NCBI RefSeq assembly: GCF_030013905.1
Contig: NZ_CP124862.1
Location: 4,033,051-4,097,050, forward strand
Direction of reading: 5' to 3'
From: Petroclostridium sp. X23
Lineage (GTDB): Bacteria; Bacillota; Clostridia; SK-Y3
Length of the DNA stretch: 64,000 nt
The notes under the pieces were generated by a model, which saw only the letters and a program-made list of their open reading frames with translations, searched no databases and was not told where the DNA came from. Below, piece after piece: positions 36,863-50,000 of this stretch. The position numbers and the translations under genes were made by a program. Each line of letters opens with the position of its first letter. Position 1 is the stretch's first letter.

Positions 36863-39800
36863 ATGAACGTTAAAAAGAAATGGTCCTCTCAGTTTCTCTC
36901 GCTTTTTTTAGCTTTTGTAATGGCATTTTCTCTGTTAGCTCCTGGTACAGCAGTGAATGCCCAAAACGCTTTGAGAGAGGAACTTTCGGTGGACTCGACA
37001 AATCCGGACGTCACTATGTCTAATCAGGCACAAGTAGTCAATTTTCCATTGGTAAGTAAGTCAAAATTATCCACAGGCACATCCAATAAATTGCAGTTAA
37101 TGTCGGCATTGGAAGCGTCATCAGTCAATGATGCTGTTTACAGCACCGTTTATAATGCCGTATATAATGCAAAAGGAATACAGATTTATTTTGATAATTA
37201 TTTTACATACTATCAAACCGCTCCTGCGGATTTTGAAGTATCCATCCAGGGATTTACCAAAGAAGAAGTGAAAGACTTATCCTTTACTGTTTCTCTGGAA
37301 AACCAGAATAGTAGCGTGACATATTCGGATACTGATTCTCAAGTAGCCAAGCAGACCGATGAAGATGGTGCTGTATCTATAAAAATGCCTGTTGATCTTG
37401 AGGGGAATTATCAGTTAACAGTCACAGCATTTGACCAATCGGGACAAGCGGTATTTGCATCAGAGCCTTCAGAAGTAGTATTTGAGTTGGTTGAAAAGTA
37501 TTATCTGATTAATAGCTCAGAGTATGAAATTACATTGGAAAATACTGTAATACAACAGCAATTGTCCCGCGAAGCTATTGAATTAGTATTACTTGATGAT
37601 AATGATCAAATCATTGCCGGAACTTCATATAAAGCCTCCTCAAAGGGTGACGATTTGTACTTAAATAATGGGGGTAATGGCAGTACAACTATCTATGGAG
37701 GGATTCTGCATAAGATGGACGAAATCAGTCCAGGGGAATATCAGCTCTATCTTAAAGTGAATGAGGAGATGATCAGTCTTGGTGATGAAGCAAAGCTTAC
37801 ATTCACCGATAGCCCCATTCTAGCCTCCATTAGCGTTGCAGAGGAATATCAAAACGGCAGTTCTATAAAACCATTCATTCCCGGGTCCAGCTCTTTTGAT
37901 TTATTTGTGAATGGGTATAATCTGGCAAGAAAGCATTTAACCATCAATTTACTGGACAGCGCTAACAATATCGTTGCGGCTTCCGGCATTGCAAACTACC
38001 AGTACTATGGTGGATATGATGCGGTAACAGGTTACACACGTCTCACGTATAGAATGAATATTTCAGCAGGTCAGCAAATTATTGCCGGTGAGCAATATTT
38101 TGTGCAAATAGTAAATGATGGTCCGGAAGTAGTTAGCAATATTGAAGAGGCATTTATTTCTCCGGATACCGAACCGAGGGTCATTGGCGTAGAAACCGAT
38201 GAGATGAATACCGGCAGGTTAATCGTTAAGACGGTTAATTTTAATATCGGAGAAGAATATATCCTAGACTTAAGGGATTACTCTTGGGAATATGCTCCAG
38301 AAAATTTCAGATCTTATGGTATCGTAAATCCGGATGGAACCATCAGCTTTTCCATTATTGGTGAAGATGGACAGCCGATGAGGCTTACAAGCGGATACTT
38401 TAATCTCTACTATAATAACGGCAGGTATGATGAGTATGTTACCTATGGGAACTATAGTTTTAGCTCTTCAAGTGTTTCGCAGCTTTATTATGCAAGTCCT
38501 CAACAGCTGCCTGCAGGAGTCACAGAGTATATAGCGACGTTGGAAATAAGGGGTGCTTCTATAGATGAAACTAGTAGTATAGAAGTGGACCTTATCGATA
38601 GATGGAATATGGTGGAGTCGCCTCCGGTGCTGTCCAGTCAGAATGTAGTGGGAACAATGAGTCCCGACACGATATCGATCGATAGTCCTTATACAATAGA
38701 TGGGGATAAAGTATATACTGTTACAGGAAAGATAGCGCTTACCGAACCTGTGAATGAGGATATCAGATACGCATATAACGTAAGAATCAATGGGCAGCCT
38801 ATAAACACTTATAGTGATGATTACTACTATGACATCTATAACCGTACGGTAGCAGTAGTATCCGATGTCCGAGTGGGTGATGTGGATTTCGAAGACGCAA
38901 CTTATTCGGAAAATCCGGATTTTGGTTATATGAACATTATCTCAACCGGTTTGTCAGAGGTACGATTTACGATGAGTGAAGTAATGAATGCTGATCTCAG
39001 TAAGATGAGAATTGAGCTGCGCGATGACAATGATAATGTAGCGGCAATTGCAGATGAAGCAGATATTATTATTTCCCCATCGGCAAATGGAGCTACGCAA
39101 GAGTATGCTGGCAGCTTCAGGCTTGCATCTCCATTGGAAGAACGGAAGATGTACCGTATATATGTTTTGTATTTATATGAAGAAGATGATGCATACGAAC
39201 AAATAGGAGGTTCGTCTTCCGTTATGGCAACAGGACTGCCGAACTGTTGGGTGGGTGTACAAACGCTGATATCTGTTAACCAGCAGTCGCCGATATATAT
39301 ATCGCTAGAAAGTGTGCTTAATATTAATACGGATGCATTAGGGTTTAGATTGATCGACTTGAAAGATGCCGCAAACATTATCCCTGTCGAGATTGCACCC
39401 AGCAGTATACAGATAGAAGATGATAATCGGTATATGTGGATGAGGGCTAATATCGGCGCCGGAATGCATGAAGGAACGTATATCCTTCAATTATTACAGG
39501 ACGGAGTACCCACAGGGGTTACTAAGACCATCTATGCTATTCGACATCCCTATATTCGTGGAACCATGCGTTCCTGGCATAATGATGATCCTGAACCAAC
39601 CTATTTCTTTACAGGTGGGAACATGGGGTCCGGAAGGAATTATCAAGCAGTCTTATATTCATCCGATTATGAATACAAGAACGGTAGTTACTATAGTGAA
39701 GGTGAGGGTGGCTATCAAACCACCATTAGCTTAGGGCAGCCGAATGAAAATGGTAATCTTGAAATACCCAAGACTGCTATCGACATGCTTACGAATGGTT

Positions 39801-42800
39801 CATATCATGCGTATATTGAAATGGATGGAAGTACAATCGGGAATGCCTATTTATACGTTGAAACTAACGGAGAGACAATAGGGACACCTGAAGTAAAGAT
39901 CAATCAGGGAGCGAGATATACGAATGATCGGAATGTTACATTGAATATCGATGCTGCGGGATACCAGCTATTTAGAGTGGCGGATTCTCAGCAGGCACTT
40001 GCAGCAGCTTCGTATAATTCGGTTCAAACGGTTAAACAGTGGCAGCTGTCCGAGGGTGACGGTCAAAAGACAGTATTCGTTCAGTTTAAGAACAATGAGG
40101 GCTTGGAATCCGAAGTGTTAAGTCAAAGCATCTATCTGGATACCATAGTGCCTGAAGCACCTTTGAATGTACAGTTAAACGGGGAGTCATCAGCACAGGT
40201 AGATGAAGAAGGCTATGTATATTTAACAGCTTTAGCAAAGGAAAGAAATCTATATGCATATGCAACCTTCTATGCAGGGGATACGGTGTTGGGAATTTAT
40301 AAGCTTTCCTATGCCGACCGTTTGGGAAATGATTATTTATTTGGAAGCAATATTAGGATAGCAAAAACCATTGCAAGTGCTGATGCAGTTAAAATATACT
40401 TTATTGATCTAGCGGGGAATAAGTCTGCTGAATCGGCTGCTGCAAGCATGACTGTGAGTAGACTGGTCAATGTTGATGGGATATTAACGGCAGGAAGCAA
40501 TAATGTTCCATATCATTATGTTGAACTCAGAAAGATGTCCGATACCGGAGAACAGCAGATTGTAAGAGGTGTATATACCACTGGTCAAGGTCAATTTGAC
40601 TTGGGAAGAATACCAAATGGCACCTATACACTATATGCTTATTCATGGGGACAGTACAGAGCAACGGAGCAGCAACTAACAGTAGATGGCCAGGATCTAT
40701 CAGGCTTGAATTTTGCATTAAATGACAGCTATAGCGGCAGAGGAACATTAACAGTGACTGTCCGGGATGAAGAAGGCAATTTAGTGCCTAATGCATGGAT
40801 CAATATAAGCAAGTGGCAGGAATACTTGTATTATTCAGGACAAACCGATGAAAGCGGTCAAATTGTATTTGCAGACGTCCCGATAGGGATGTTGTATGAC
40901 GTTTATCTCTATTACAACTCATACAATGATTATGATAATACTATACGTATAGACAGTGCCGGTGAGAATAAGCAAGTAACCTATACGGTACCGGTGTTTG
41001 AAACAATTACCGGAACGGTGACGAAAGAAGGAGCGCCTGTTTCCGGAGTACAAATACAGGCATACAGCAGCAGCCGTTATGAGTGGGCGCAGTCGCAGAC
41101 GGACGGAACCTTTACGTTTAATGTTCCGAAAAGCAATACCGAGACATATACTGTTGCGATATTGCCCAGCACTGCCGGTGTGCCGCTCCAATCAAAATAT
41201 GAACAGGTAGCTTCCGGTACAAGCAATATAGATTTTGTTCTAGCAGATGGTGCTAAAATTGAAGGTAAGGTGACAGATAATGCTGGAAACACACTGTCCG
41301 ATGCACGCATAAGCACTTATGGCGGAGATATGGGAGAATATCACAGTACAACCGTAAATAGTGCCGGTAACTATAGCTTAGGGTATGTATTCGGACCGGG
41401 CACCCATACCATTAGTGCATGGGCACCTGGGTATTATACAAAACAAGAGACGGTAACCATTACACAACAAGATGTCATAGATCAGAAGGGCTTTGTTACT
41501 GATCTAAGTTTAACACCTTATGGGTATGCGTATACGTTTGACAGCAGCCATAACTCTGTCATAACCGATGTCACGACCATACAGAGAGGCAGAAACATCA
41601 CGGCGGAAGTCAATTATCATAATGCCAGTACAGCATCATTACAGGATGTAACGATAGAAGCGACCATTCCGGAAGGAACATCCGTTATTGCAAGCAGCTT
41701 AACTGATGGAGCCGTTGCAAATGGGCAAACCGTTACCAAAACAGTTTCTTCATTAAGTGCAAATGGCTCACAAGATAACGCCGACCGCGGACATATGACA
41801 TTTATGTTAAGGGTAGATGAAGATTATGTTGGAGATACCGTGGTAATCTCCGCAAATGCAAATTTTGACGGCAATACCGCAGTCATTGGCTTTGCAGAGG
41901 TAGCGGTTGTAAGTGCTACCTTAAATGCGCCGGAACAAGTGGGTATAGATGAAGCAGACAGGACTAAGAGTAAAAGCTTTAGAGTATATGGTGAAGCTAC
42001 CCAAGGTTCGAAAGTTGTGATTATGGATAGGGATACGCAAGAAGTATTTGCCGTGACAGCGCCGAATGGAAAATGGTATTCTACAGAGATCCAATTACCG
42101 GCACCGCTGGATGGAAGTGATAAGACGTATCATTTGGTTGCAAGGGCGACTAAGGGGACAATGTCCGGATTATCGCCAAGCGTACCGGTAACAGTTAAGA
42201 ATAGCGCCATAGAAGTGCAGGATATTATCTTGACCTCTTCGGGCGGTCAGAACATAGGGCGCAACAGGGATACCGGCATTGCGGCATTTTCGGTATGGGT
42301 AAATTCTCAGATGCAAGGGAAGCCGATAGAAGCAAGAGTTAAACTATCCAATACTTATGCCGGTGATCAAGTCGAGTATGTATTCTTAGGCAATAGTTAT
42401 CCGGCAACATTGGATGACGAAGGGTACTGGAAAGGAGATATTACAGGATGGTCTGGAACAGGAACACAGCAGCTCATCATTAGAATTAAGTATGGAGAAT
42501 TCTGGGTTGAGTTTATCGTTGGAGAGTTAACCATCTTGATTGACCCGAGCGGATATGTATATGATGCGTATACCGGTGAGAGAATCCAGGGAGCTACCGC
42601 AATCTGCGAGCAGCTTGTAGATGGAGCATGGGTGCAGTGGAATGCGGAAGCTTATGGGCAGGTGAACCCGCAGCTTACCGATGATGAAGGAAAATACGGA
42701 TGGATGGTGCCGGAAGGTACTTACCGCGTATTAGTACAAAAGGAAGGCTATGAGAGTTATGCAACAACATTTGATCCTAAATATTCCGATGCGGGTGGAA

Positions 42801-43651
42801 ATAGTACCATCATTATTCCGCCGCCAAGAGAGGATGTTAATATTGGGTTAGTTAATATTCAGAGCCCGATGGTTCAAAGTACGACACCTACGGACGGAAG
42901 TGCCGCTGCGGTGAATACGCCGGTTACAGTTGTGTTTAATAAGTCAATGGATACAACCACAATCACTGCAGAGTCCTTCGTTGTAAGGGATAGCAGCGAC
43001 CAAGCAGTAGATGGAACAATAACCTTTGCAGAGGGAGATACAAAGGTGATCTTTACACCGACTGCAGTCTTTGCTGGGGATGAAACTTACAATGTAGTTT
43101 TGAAAAACACTATTAAAGATAAGACGGATAAAGCTTTGAATCAATACTATACATTTAGTTTCAGTACACAGACAGCACCGGATACGGAGAGTCCGGAAGT
43201 GACGGCTCAGCCTGCAGGAGCTACTTACAATAGTGCGCAGCAGGTCACATTAACAATATCTGAACCGGGAAGCATATACTACACGCTTGACGGAAGCGAA
43301 CCGACAACTACAAGTACTTTATATACCGGCTCTATCACCATCAGTGATACCACTACATTAAAGTTTATAGGGATAGATACGGCAGGAAATCAATCGGATG
43401 TTTATACAGAGACATATACCATCCAAATTGCGCCGGCAGTAACATATGGTGATGTAAGTGGAGATGGGCAGATCACAGCAGGGGATGCAACGTTGATCTT
43501 AAGATCCGTCGTAGGACTGGCAACACTTAGTGCCACACAAACACAGGCAGCAGATGTGAGTGGAGATGGGCAGATAACGGCGGGAGATGCTACATTAGTA
43601 CTGAGAAAAGTCGTAGGACTTATTACGAAGTTTCCGGTAGAATCTAACTAA
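36863..43651 (+). CDS. Giant secreted multi-domain dockerin protein
   Basis: A 2262-residue exported protein with no recognised catalytic domain. Signal peptide at residues 1-33 (KKKWSS, hydrophobic core, VNA-Q). Residues 40-1130 are beta-rich, Tyr/Asn-rich units I do not recognise. Then come carboxypeptidase-regulatory-like (peptide-binding/adhesin-type) domains at about 1200-1290, 1291-1370, 1381-1450 and 1463-1545, a DUF11-like domain (about 1555-1672), another carboxypeptidase-regulatory-like unit (1899-1975), an SbsA-type Ig domain (2000-2110), a chitobiase C-terminal-like domain (2110-2190; PGSIYYTLDGSEPTT) and a two-repeat dockerin (2193-2262; GDVSGDGQITAGDATLILR twice-like). Its dockerin should dock to the cohesin of the SLH protein at 50675. 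Probable role: a large surface adhesin or spacer. Confidence 0.85.
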   Translation: MNVKKKWSSQFLSLFLAFVMAFSLLAPGTAVNAQNALREELSVDSTNPDVTMSNQAQVVNFPLVSKSKLSTGTSNKLQLMSALEASSVNDAVYSTVYNAVYNAKGIQIYFDNYFTYYQTAPADFEVSIQGFTKEEVKDLSFTVSLENQNSSVTYSDTDSQVAKQTDEDGAVSIKMPVDLEGNYQLTVTAFDQSGQAVFASEPSEVVFELVEKYYLINSSEYEITLENTVIQQQLSREAIELVLLDDNDQIIAGTSYKASSKGDDLYLNNGGNGSTTIYGGILHKMDEISPGEYQLYLKVNEEMISLGDEAKLTFTDSPILASISVAEEYQNGSSIKPFIPGSSSFDLFVNGYNLARKHLTINLLDSANNIVAASGIANYQYYGGYDAVTGYTRLTYRMNISAGQQIIAGEQYFVQIVNDGPEVVSNIEEAFISPDTEPRVIGVETDEMNTGRLIVKTVNFNIGEEYILDLRDYSWEYAPENFRSYGIVNPDGTISFSIIGEDGQPMRLTSGYFNLYYNNGRYDEYVTYGNYSFSSSSVSQLYYASPQQLPAGVTEYIATLEIRGASIDETSSIEVDLIDRWNMVESPPVLSSQNVVGTMSPDTISIDSPYTIDGDKVYTVTGKIALTEPVNEDIRYAYNVRINGQPINTYSDDYYYDIYNRTVAVVSDVRVGDVDFEDATYSENPDFGYMNIISTGLSEVRFTMSEVMNADLSKMRIELRDDNDNVAAIADEADIIISPSANGATQEYAGSFRLASPLEERKMYRIYVLYLYEEDDAYEQIGGSSSVMATGLPNCWVGVQTLISVNQQSPIYISLESVLNINTDALGFRLIDLKDAANIIPVEIAPSSIQIEDDNRYMWMRANIGAGMHEGTYILQLLQDGVPTGVTKTIYAIRHPYIRGTMRSWHNDDPEPTYFFTGGNMGSGRNYQAVLYSSDYEYKNGSYYSEGEGGYQTTISLGQPNENGNLEIPKTAIDMLTNGSYHAYIEMDGSTIGNAYLYVETNGETIGTPEVKINQGARYTNDRNVTLNIDAAGYQLFRVADSQQALAAASYNSVQTVKQWQLSEGDGQKTVFVQFKNNEGLESEVLSQSIYLDTIVPEAPLNVQLNGESSAQVDEEGYVYLTALAKERNLYAYATFYAGDTVLGIYKLSYADRLGNDYLFGSNIRIAKTIASADAVKIYFIDLAGNKSAESAAASMTVSRLVNVDGILTAGSNNVPYHYVELRKMSDTGEQQIVRGVYTTGQGQFDLGRIPNGTYTLYAYSWGQYRATEQQLTVDGQDLSGLNFALNDSYSGRGTLTVTVRDEEGNLVPNAWINISKWQEYLYYSGQTDESGQIVFADVPIGMLYDVYLYYNSYNDYDNTIRIDSAGENKQVTYTVPVFETITGTVTKEGAPVSGVQIQAYSSSRYEWAQSQTDGTFTFNVPKSNTETYTVAILPSTAGVPLQSKYEQVASGTSNIDFVLADGAKIEGKVTDNAGNTLSDARISTYGGDMGEYHSTTVNSAGNYSLGYVFGPGTHTISAWAPGYYTKQETVTITQQDVIDQKGFVTDLSLTPYGYAYTFDSSHNSVITDVTTIQRGRNITAEVNYHNASTASLQDVTIEATIPEGTSVIASSLTDGAVANGQTVTKTVSSLSANGSQDNADRGHMTFMLRVDEDYVGDTVVISANANFDGNTAVIGFAEVAVVSATLNAPEQVGIDEADRTKSKSFRVYGEATQGSKVVIMDRDTQEVFAVTAPNGKWYSTEIQLPAPLDGSDKTYHLVARATKGTMSGLSPSVPVTVKNSAIEVQDIILTSSGGQNIGRNRDTGIAAFSVWVNSQMQGKPIEARVKLSNTYAGDQVEYVFLGNSYPATLDDEGYWKGDITGWSGTGTQQLIIRIKYGEFWVEFIVGELTILIDPSGYVYDAYTGERIQGATAICEQLVDGAWVQWNAEAYGQVNPQLTDDEGKYGWMVPEGTYRVLVQKEGYESYATTFDPKYSDAGGNSTIIIPPPREDVNIGLVNIQSPMVQSTTPTDGSAAAVNTPVTVVFNKSMDTTTITAESFVVRDSSDQAVDGTITFAEGDTKVIFTPTAVFAGDETYNVVLKNTIKDKTDKALNQYYTFSFSTQTAPDTESPEVTAQPAGATYNSAQQVTLTISEPGSIYYTLDGSEPTTTSTLYTGSITISDTTTLKFIGIDTAGNQSDVYTETYTIQIAPAVTYGDVSGDGQITAGDATLILRSVVGLATLSATQTQAADVSGDGQITAGDATLVLRKVVGLITKFPVESN

Positions 43652-43665
43652 TCTAAAAAATAATT

Positions 43666-43699
43666 AAAAACGGGTCTGTCCATGGGCAGACCCGTTTTT
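43666..43699 (+). terminator. Terminator of the giant dockerin gene
   Basis: AAAAACGGGTCTG stem with CAGACCCGTTTTT, directly after the stop codon; works in both directions. Confidence 0.92.
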
Positions 43700-43762
43700 A
43701 GTACAATATTATAAACCAGTCTTTAGTCGAGGCAATCAAAAAATATATGGAGAAAGCCTTTC

Positions 43763-43795
43763 GAGAGTGTAGGAGCAATCCTAGGCTCTTTTTTT
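43763..43795 (+). terminator. Second terminator-like hairpin in the gap
   Basis: TAGGA-GCAA-TCCTA stem with GAG/CTC extension followed by TTTTTTT. It follows no visible gene, so it could end a small RNA transcribed from 43700-43790 or be read-through insurance. Confidence 0.65.
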
Positions 43796-43924
43796 GTGTT
43801 AAACCTTTTTGTGTTTTTGTGTTAAAGAGCATGAAAAATTAGTGGGCGATTAATGAAAAATGTGGAAATTTAATAAAAAATATTGAAACAAAAAGATAAA
43901 TACTGATAACTGTTGTCAAAAAAT

Positions 43925-43953
43925 TTGTCATATCGACAGTAATTATATATAAT
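43925..43953 (+). promoter_or_regulatory. Promoter of the lectin-subtilisin gene
   Basis: TTGTCA (43925-43930), 17-bp spacer, TATAAT (43948-43953), 70 bases before the start codon. Confidence 0.75.
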
Positions 43954-44023
43954 CATTGGAGTAAGTTATATAAAATACATAATATTTACATTGAAAAATG
44001 CGGCTTAGAATGGGGGAAGATCT

Positions 44024-47000
44024 ATGATTAGAGGAACTATCAAAAAGATATCCGTTGTGTTGTTAGCGTGTATGGTCATGTTTTCAATCTTTTCCGAGAT
44101 ATCGTTTGCGAGGGAAGACACAGCAGTATCAAATGGACAGATTGGGGCGGAGGATCAGACACTCACACAAGAAAAACCAAAGATCACATATGGCCCTTAT
44201 CATGGGACGAGTAGTGAACAAAAGCATGCATATGAGCCTTTTAAGGACAAAGAGAGTACGAAGGCAGCGGAAGAAAAACAGCAGCGCCAAAACTATAAAA
44301 GCAATAGCTTATTGATTAAAATGAAAGATACGGCAAGCGGAACAGAAGGGTCTACATATGGCACGTTTGGTGCCCAATTCTCGGATGAAGGCGTACTGGA
44401 GATGGAGCCTTTATTTACCGATAATGGTAAGCACGCAGGGCAGCTTTATGTGATGGAGGCGGACTCATCCAAGCAGACCGGCGGGACGTGGTACAAAGCC
44501 ACTTTAAAAGAAGGTGCCGATGTTATGGAAGCGGCGGAGATGATTTCAAAAGAACCGGGTGTAGTCATGGCAGAACCGGACTATATCCGGAATACATCCG
44601 AGTTGGAGCTTCCGGACATAACAACAGATGAGGGGTACGGTCAGCAGTGGTACCTTGAGAAGTTGGGCATAAAACAGGCTTGGAACTACTTAGGGCAAGA
44701 AGGGATAGAGCCCGGCGGAAGCCGCGATATTGTAGTGGCGGTCATTGATACCGGCGTGGACTACAATCATCCGGATTTAGAGGCCAATATGTGGATTAAC
44801 ACTGGAGAGATCCCTGATAATGGCATCGATGATGATAATAACGGATTCATAGATGATATTCATGGAGCATCAACAGTAGGAAACAGATATGCCGGTGAGT
44901 CGGGAGACCCTATGGATGACCATGGACATGGAACACACGTAGCTGGAATTATTGCGTCCCAGGCTAAAAATGGAGTAGGCGGTGCCGGTATAGCCTACAA
45001 TGTTCAAATTATGGCAATCAAAGCAGCGCAATCCAGCGGCAGCCTTTCTGCTTCCGATATAGCGCAGGCAATCAATTATGCCGTTGATAAAGGAGCAGAT
45101 ATTATTAATATGAGTTTCGGCGGTTATGGGCGTTCGGTAGTAGAAGAAGATGCGTTGCAGACGGCATTTGGTACTTCTGTGTTAATTGCAGCGGCAGGGA
45201 ATGATGGAACCCCCAATGAGTCAGTAGCAGGATGGATTGGCGCACCCATGTACCCTGCAGCATATAATTGGGTTTTGGGGGTGATGGCAGAAGAGCCTGC
45301 GGCAAAATCCAATGGAGATTATCTGGCGTCTTTTTCAAACTGGGATGTAACCCCGGAAAATGCGAGTGAATATGAATTAATGGCTCCCGGAGTAGATATT
45401 TTTAGTACTTTGCCTGATGGGAGATATGCAAAATGGAGCGGGACGTCCATGGCTGCACCGGTAGTATCGGGTATTGCAGCATTAGTTCGTTCGAAATTCT
45501 CTAACAAATCTTTATACTCTTCAAGGTTTATCATGGGACAACTGGCATGTGCCGGAGAGATGAAGCAAGGTATAACTTATAGTCCCAACAAACCGCCTAT
45601 TAACTATTACGAAGTAAATGCCTACCAGGCGTTAACAAATACTCCTAAGCCAAGTTTGAGTTATATGGAGCATTATTTATTCGACACCACCGATATAAAT
45701 GATGCCAACGATGGAGATGGTGTGGCGGATGCAGGGGAAACGATAAATATAGGAATGGTCATCCGCAACCAATGGGGGAAAGCAGAGGATGTCCAGGTTA
45801 CTATCGATACAAAGTCGTCTGCGGGTATAGATGACCCCTATGTCACAGTGATCAATGATACGGTAAATTACGGTGCAGTAGGCAATTTTGCGGTGGATGA
45901 TAATGGACTGCTTTGGGATGAGGAAGGTGCAGTGACCGGGGTAAATCTTCCTTTTACCATCAAGCTTGCGCAGAATACTCCCAATGATCATATTATACCC
46001 ATCAACGTTACCATTACCGCAAAGAACGGTTTTGATGCCGGTGATAACAATACTTACACTGCAGAAAGCGGATTTAGTATTATGGTCCGCCGTGGTCGGG
46101 GGCTTCCTTCCATCATCAGCCAGGACATGACACTTACCAAGGACGACTACTGGCTGCTACCTAATAATGTGTTAATTGAAGAAGGGACTACGGTTACGGT
46201 AGAACCTGGCACGCAGATCCAATTCTGGAGTGCGGATCCTTCCGACCCATATGCCGAGCAGCAAATGCCATATCTGCAGGTGGAAGGAAAGTTCCTGGTC
46301 AACGGAACAGCGGAAGAACCGGTAGAGATCTTTGCCGGGGCATTGTATCCCGGATATGAGGTCAGGATTTATTCTACAGGAATCATGGAGTATACCGGCT
46401 ATATTAATAGTAGTCTTAACGGATATGCGGAATTGAATTATGCGAAGGTTATGAACCCTCGATTGGCAGTGAATAAGATCGATCATACTTACTTTAGTCA
46501 GGATTTATATGATAGGATTATAAACAGATATTCCTCAGAGGGGAAGATACAAACTATAGCTTATTATGGGCCTGTAGTAAAAGCGGATAGAATTTCAAAT
46601 TCTTATTTCTATCAGCTAGGTACGAATTACGGCAACAGCGATGCTGTTAGTGATTACCAAAGGCTTAGGATTGAAGGAGAAGCCGTCGGCAATCTGTTTG
46701 ACTCGTGCGTATACCTAATGAACAGCAAAAACACAGAGAATAATGTTTATTTAAAGAACTATAAGGTTAGTACAGATTATAGTGGTAACGAAATATATTG
46801 GGCATCAAAGGGCAACCAGTTTGCGTATGGGATTAATCCTGAAAAGACGGTACGGATGGTCTATCCTGAACAATATAATGGAAAAACCTATTGTATCATT
46901 AGTGTAAAGGATATAGAGGGTACTTATCGGCAAAGATTCCAATTTGCAGAATTCTTTGCAAACCAATTGGGAGGCCATATTGTCAGCATCAATGACAGTG

Positions 47001-50000
47001 GTGAAAATGAATTCTTAAAGAACTATTTTAATAGTAAAAGAAATGAAGCACTATTCAAGCAAACTTATCCGGGTTTGGAGATTTCATCTTTCGGGTATTT
47101 TAATCAGGCAACTCTTGGGCTAAATGATTTAACTCAAGAGGGAACCATGGTGTGGACAAGTGGTGAAGTACTAGCCTATACAAACTGGGGTGATGGAGAA
47201 CCGGATAATAAAGAGGGTTCTGAGAATGATGCAGATTACGTGATAATGGACTATGACGGAAAATGGCAGACATATTCAAGGTTTTATTATCCGTTTATCC
47301 TTGAGCTGCCAGGCAGCTATACGCAAGAACAATTAGATGCTGCCCGCAATGAGATGTTAGAAGATGGGACATTCAGTACCGTTAAGAATAATGCCCTCTT
47401 AAATAACTGGAAAGATCCTCATGTTGAACATTGGATGAGATTTTTCAGTGTGCAAGACAGGGATGTTAACACCTACTTATCCAACAACTATTGGGGGACT
47501 ACATCCAAAACGATTTTAGATAAAGCAATGGTTGACTACAGCGATGACTTTAATACGGGTAAGATTATTTACGAGCCTATCCTTACACAACCACCGGAAA
47601 GCGCCTATCCTTTTGTGACCGATATCTATCTGTCAACGCAGGAGCAGGACCGGGCTGAACGTGTGGGTGCTGAAACGGCAGTGGTCAATGTATGCTTCAA
47701 CCGGGATATGGATATGTCGGTTCAGCCCCAGGTATCCTTTGGGCCGGATATGCCTTATACCGACTATATGGTGGATGGAGACTGGCAGACGGCGAGACTT
47801 TGGACAGGCAGCATCGATATTAACCCTCTTACCGGCGATGGATACCAGTATTTCCGGGTAGCGGGTGCTGCAGCGGACGATGATCCATGGCTGATTACCG
47901 GAAATGATTCCGAAAGGTTCGGATTTGAAATTCTGACTTCGGGCAGTGAAGCGATGAACCTGCAGGCGGAAGGTGCTGAGGGTAAGATTATATTGAGCTG
48001 GACCCAGGATGATTTTGATTTATTGGCAGGATATAATCTATATCGAAGTGAAACTCAAAACGGCAGTTACACGAGGGTGAATACCTCTCTGATCACGGCA
48101 GACCAAAAAACATTTGAAGATACAGAGGTGGAACCGGGCAAAGTTTACTATTATAAATTTACTGTTGTAAAAACAGATTTTTCTGAATCGGATTATTCTA
48201 ATATTGCATTGGCAGCTGCCTTAGATACCGTACAGCCGGCAATCGGTCACCAGCCTGCAACAGAAGCAGCAGTTGGATTGCCTTTGCAGATCTATGCGGA
48301 TGTAACGGATAATGTAGAAGTACAGAGCGCGGATTTTTATTACCGGAAAATAGGTACGGAAACATATGAAAAGCGTGCAATGGTTAAGACCACCGACAAT
48401 CGTTATTCTGTGACATTAGAAGGCACGCTGGTACAGGCGCCGGGTATTGAGTATTACATTGAAGTGACCGATGGGGTTTCTGTTATCAGAGACGGAAGTG
48501 CAGATATGCCTCATAAGATCGTAATCTTGGATGCTCCGCATATTACATCCATAACCCCTAAAGAAGGAGCGGAGTCGGGAGGAATATCTGTCATTATTAC
48601 AGGGACCAACTTTAAGGAAGGGGCAAGTGTTCTGTTTGATACCGCACCAGCTTCGGATGTGCATGTAGAAAGTGCTACGCGTATGACTGCTGTGTCACCG
48701 GCACATTATCCTGCCGTAGTGGATGTCACGGTAACTAATTCCGACCAGAACAAGTATACGCTGCTTCAGGCGTTTACCTATAGAAGCGGGAGTGCGGACG
48801 TGAGTATTCCTAAAGTGAACGCCAACCGTGGAAGCATCGTCCGAGTTCCGGTATCCATCAGCAATATCACCGGATTAAGGTCTGTAGATATGACGTTGAC
48901 TTATGACGCCGATTTACTGCAGTTCCAGGATGTCTCACTGGGAAGCATTACAAATAAGTTCACTCTAGCTGAAAACACACTTACACCGGGTCAGGTAAAA
49001 CTCTCGATGGCTTCCAGCATGGCGGTCTCAGGGGAGGGGACCCTTGTGAATATCGACTTCAAAGTATTGGATACAAGTAAAACAATGTCGGCATTGGCAC
49101 TGGAAAATATACAGTTAAATGCCGGAAACATCCCGGCAAATAAGGCGGATGGAAGTTTCAACCTTTCGGATACGTATTCGATAGATGGAAGAGTTTACTA
49201 TTATAAAGATGGTAAAGCAGTAGGGGGTGTAAATCTCCAATTAAACGGAGATCACAGCTGCACAAGCATTACTGATTATTCGGGCAGCTATTTAATGAAT
49301 AGTGTGGTAGAAGGCACATATGTGCTGACAGCGGAGAAAGAAGATGAAGCGGTCGGGATTACTTCATATGATGCTTCATTGATTCTGCAAAGCTCTGCGG
49401 GGTTGCTGGCATTAGATGCAAATCAACAGATTGCTGCGGATGTGGATCATAATGGCCAAGTAAATGCGATGGATGCTTCCTATGTGTTAGAGAAAGCTGC
49501 AGATTTGAGGCAGCTGCCATTTCCGGGAAGAGGAAGGGTATGGGCGTTTGTTCCGGAGCAGAGAGAATGCAATGTAAATGCCGATTATCATAATCAAGAC
49601 TTTACTGCAATCCTGATAGGAGATGTCACAGGCAACTGGTCCGATGACGAAACAGCTATACAAAATATATCATCTTTAAAAATAGAACTTGGAGATGTAG
49701 AAATACAGCAGGATGCTGACTTTACAGTACCGTTAAATGTAAATATGGGTGAAGAAAAGTTGTACGCGCTTGACCTAACGCTTGCTTATGATGCCGATGC
49801 ATTGCAGGTTTTAGACGTAAAAAAAGCAGCGGCCAATGACTTTGTAATGGCGGTGAACACGAATACACCTGGCGTCATTAAGGTTGCACTTGCAGGCGTT
49901 CAAGCCATTACGGACAGTCAAAAGATGTTGGACCTATCTTTCAGACCGATTGGTAATGTTGGGCAAACAACCATCACAATACAGAATGCGGACTTTAATG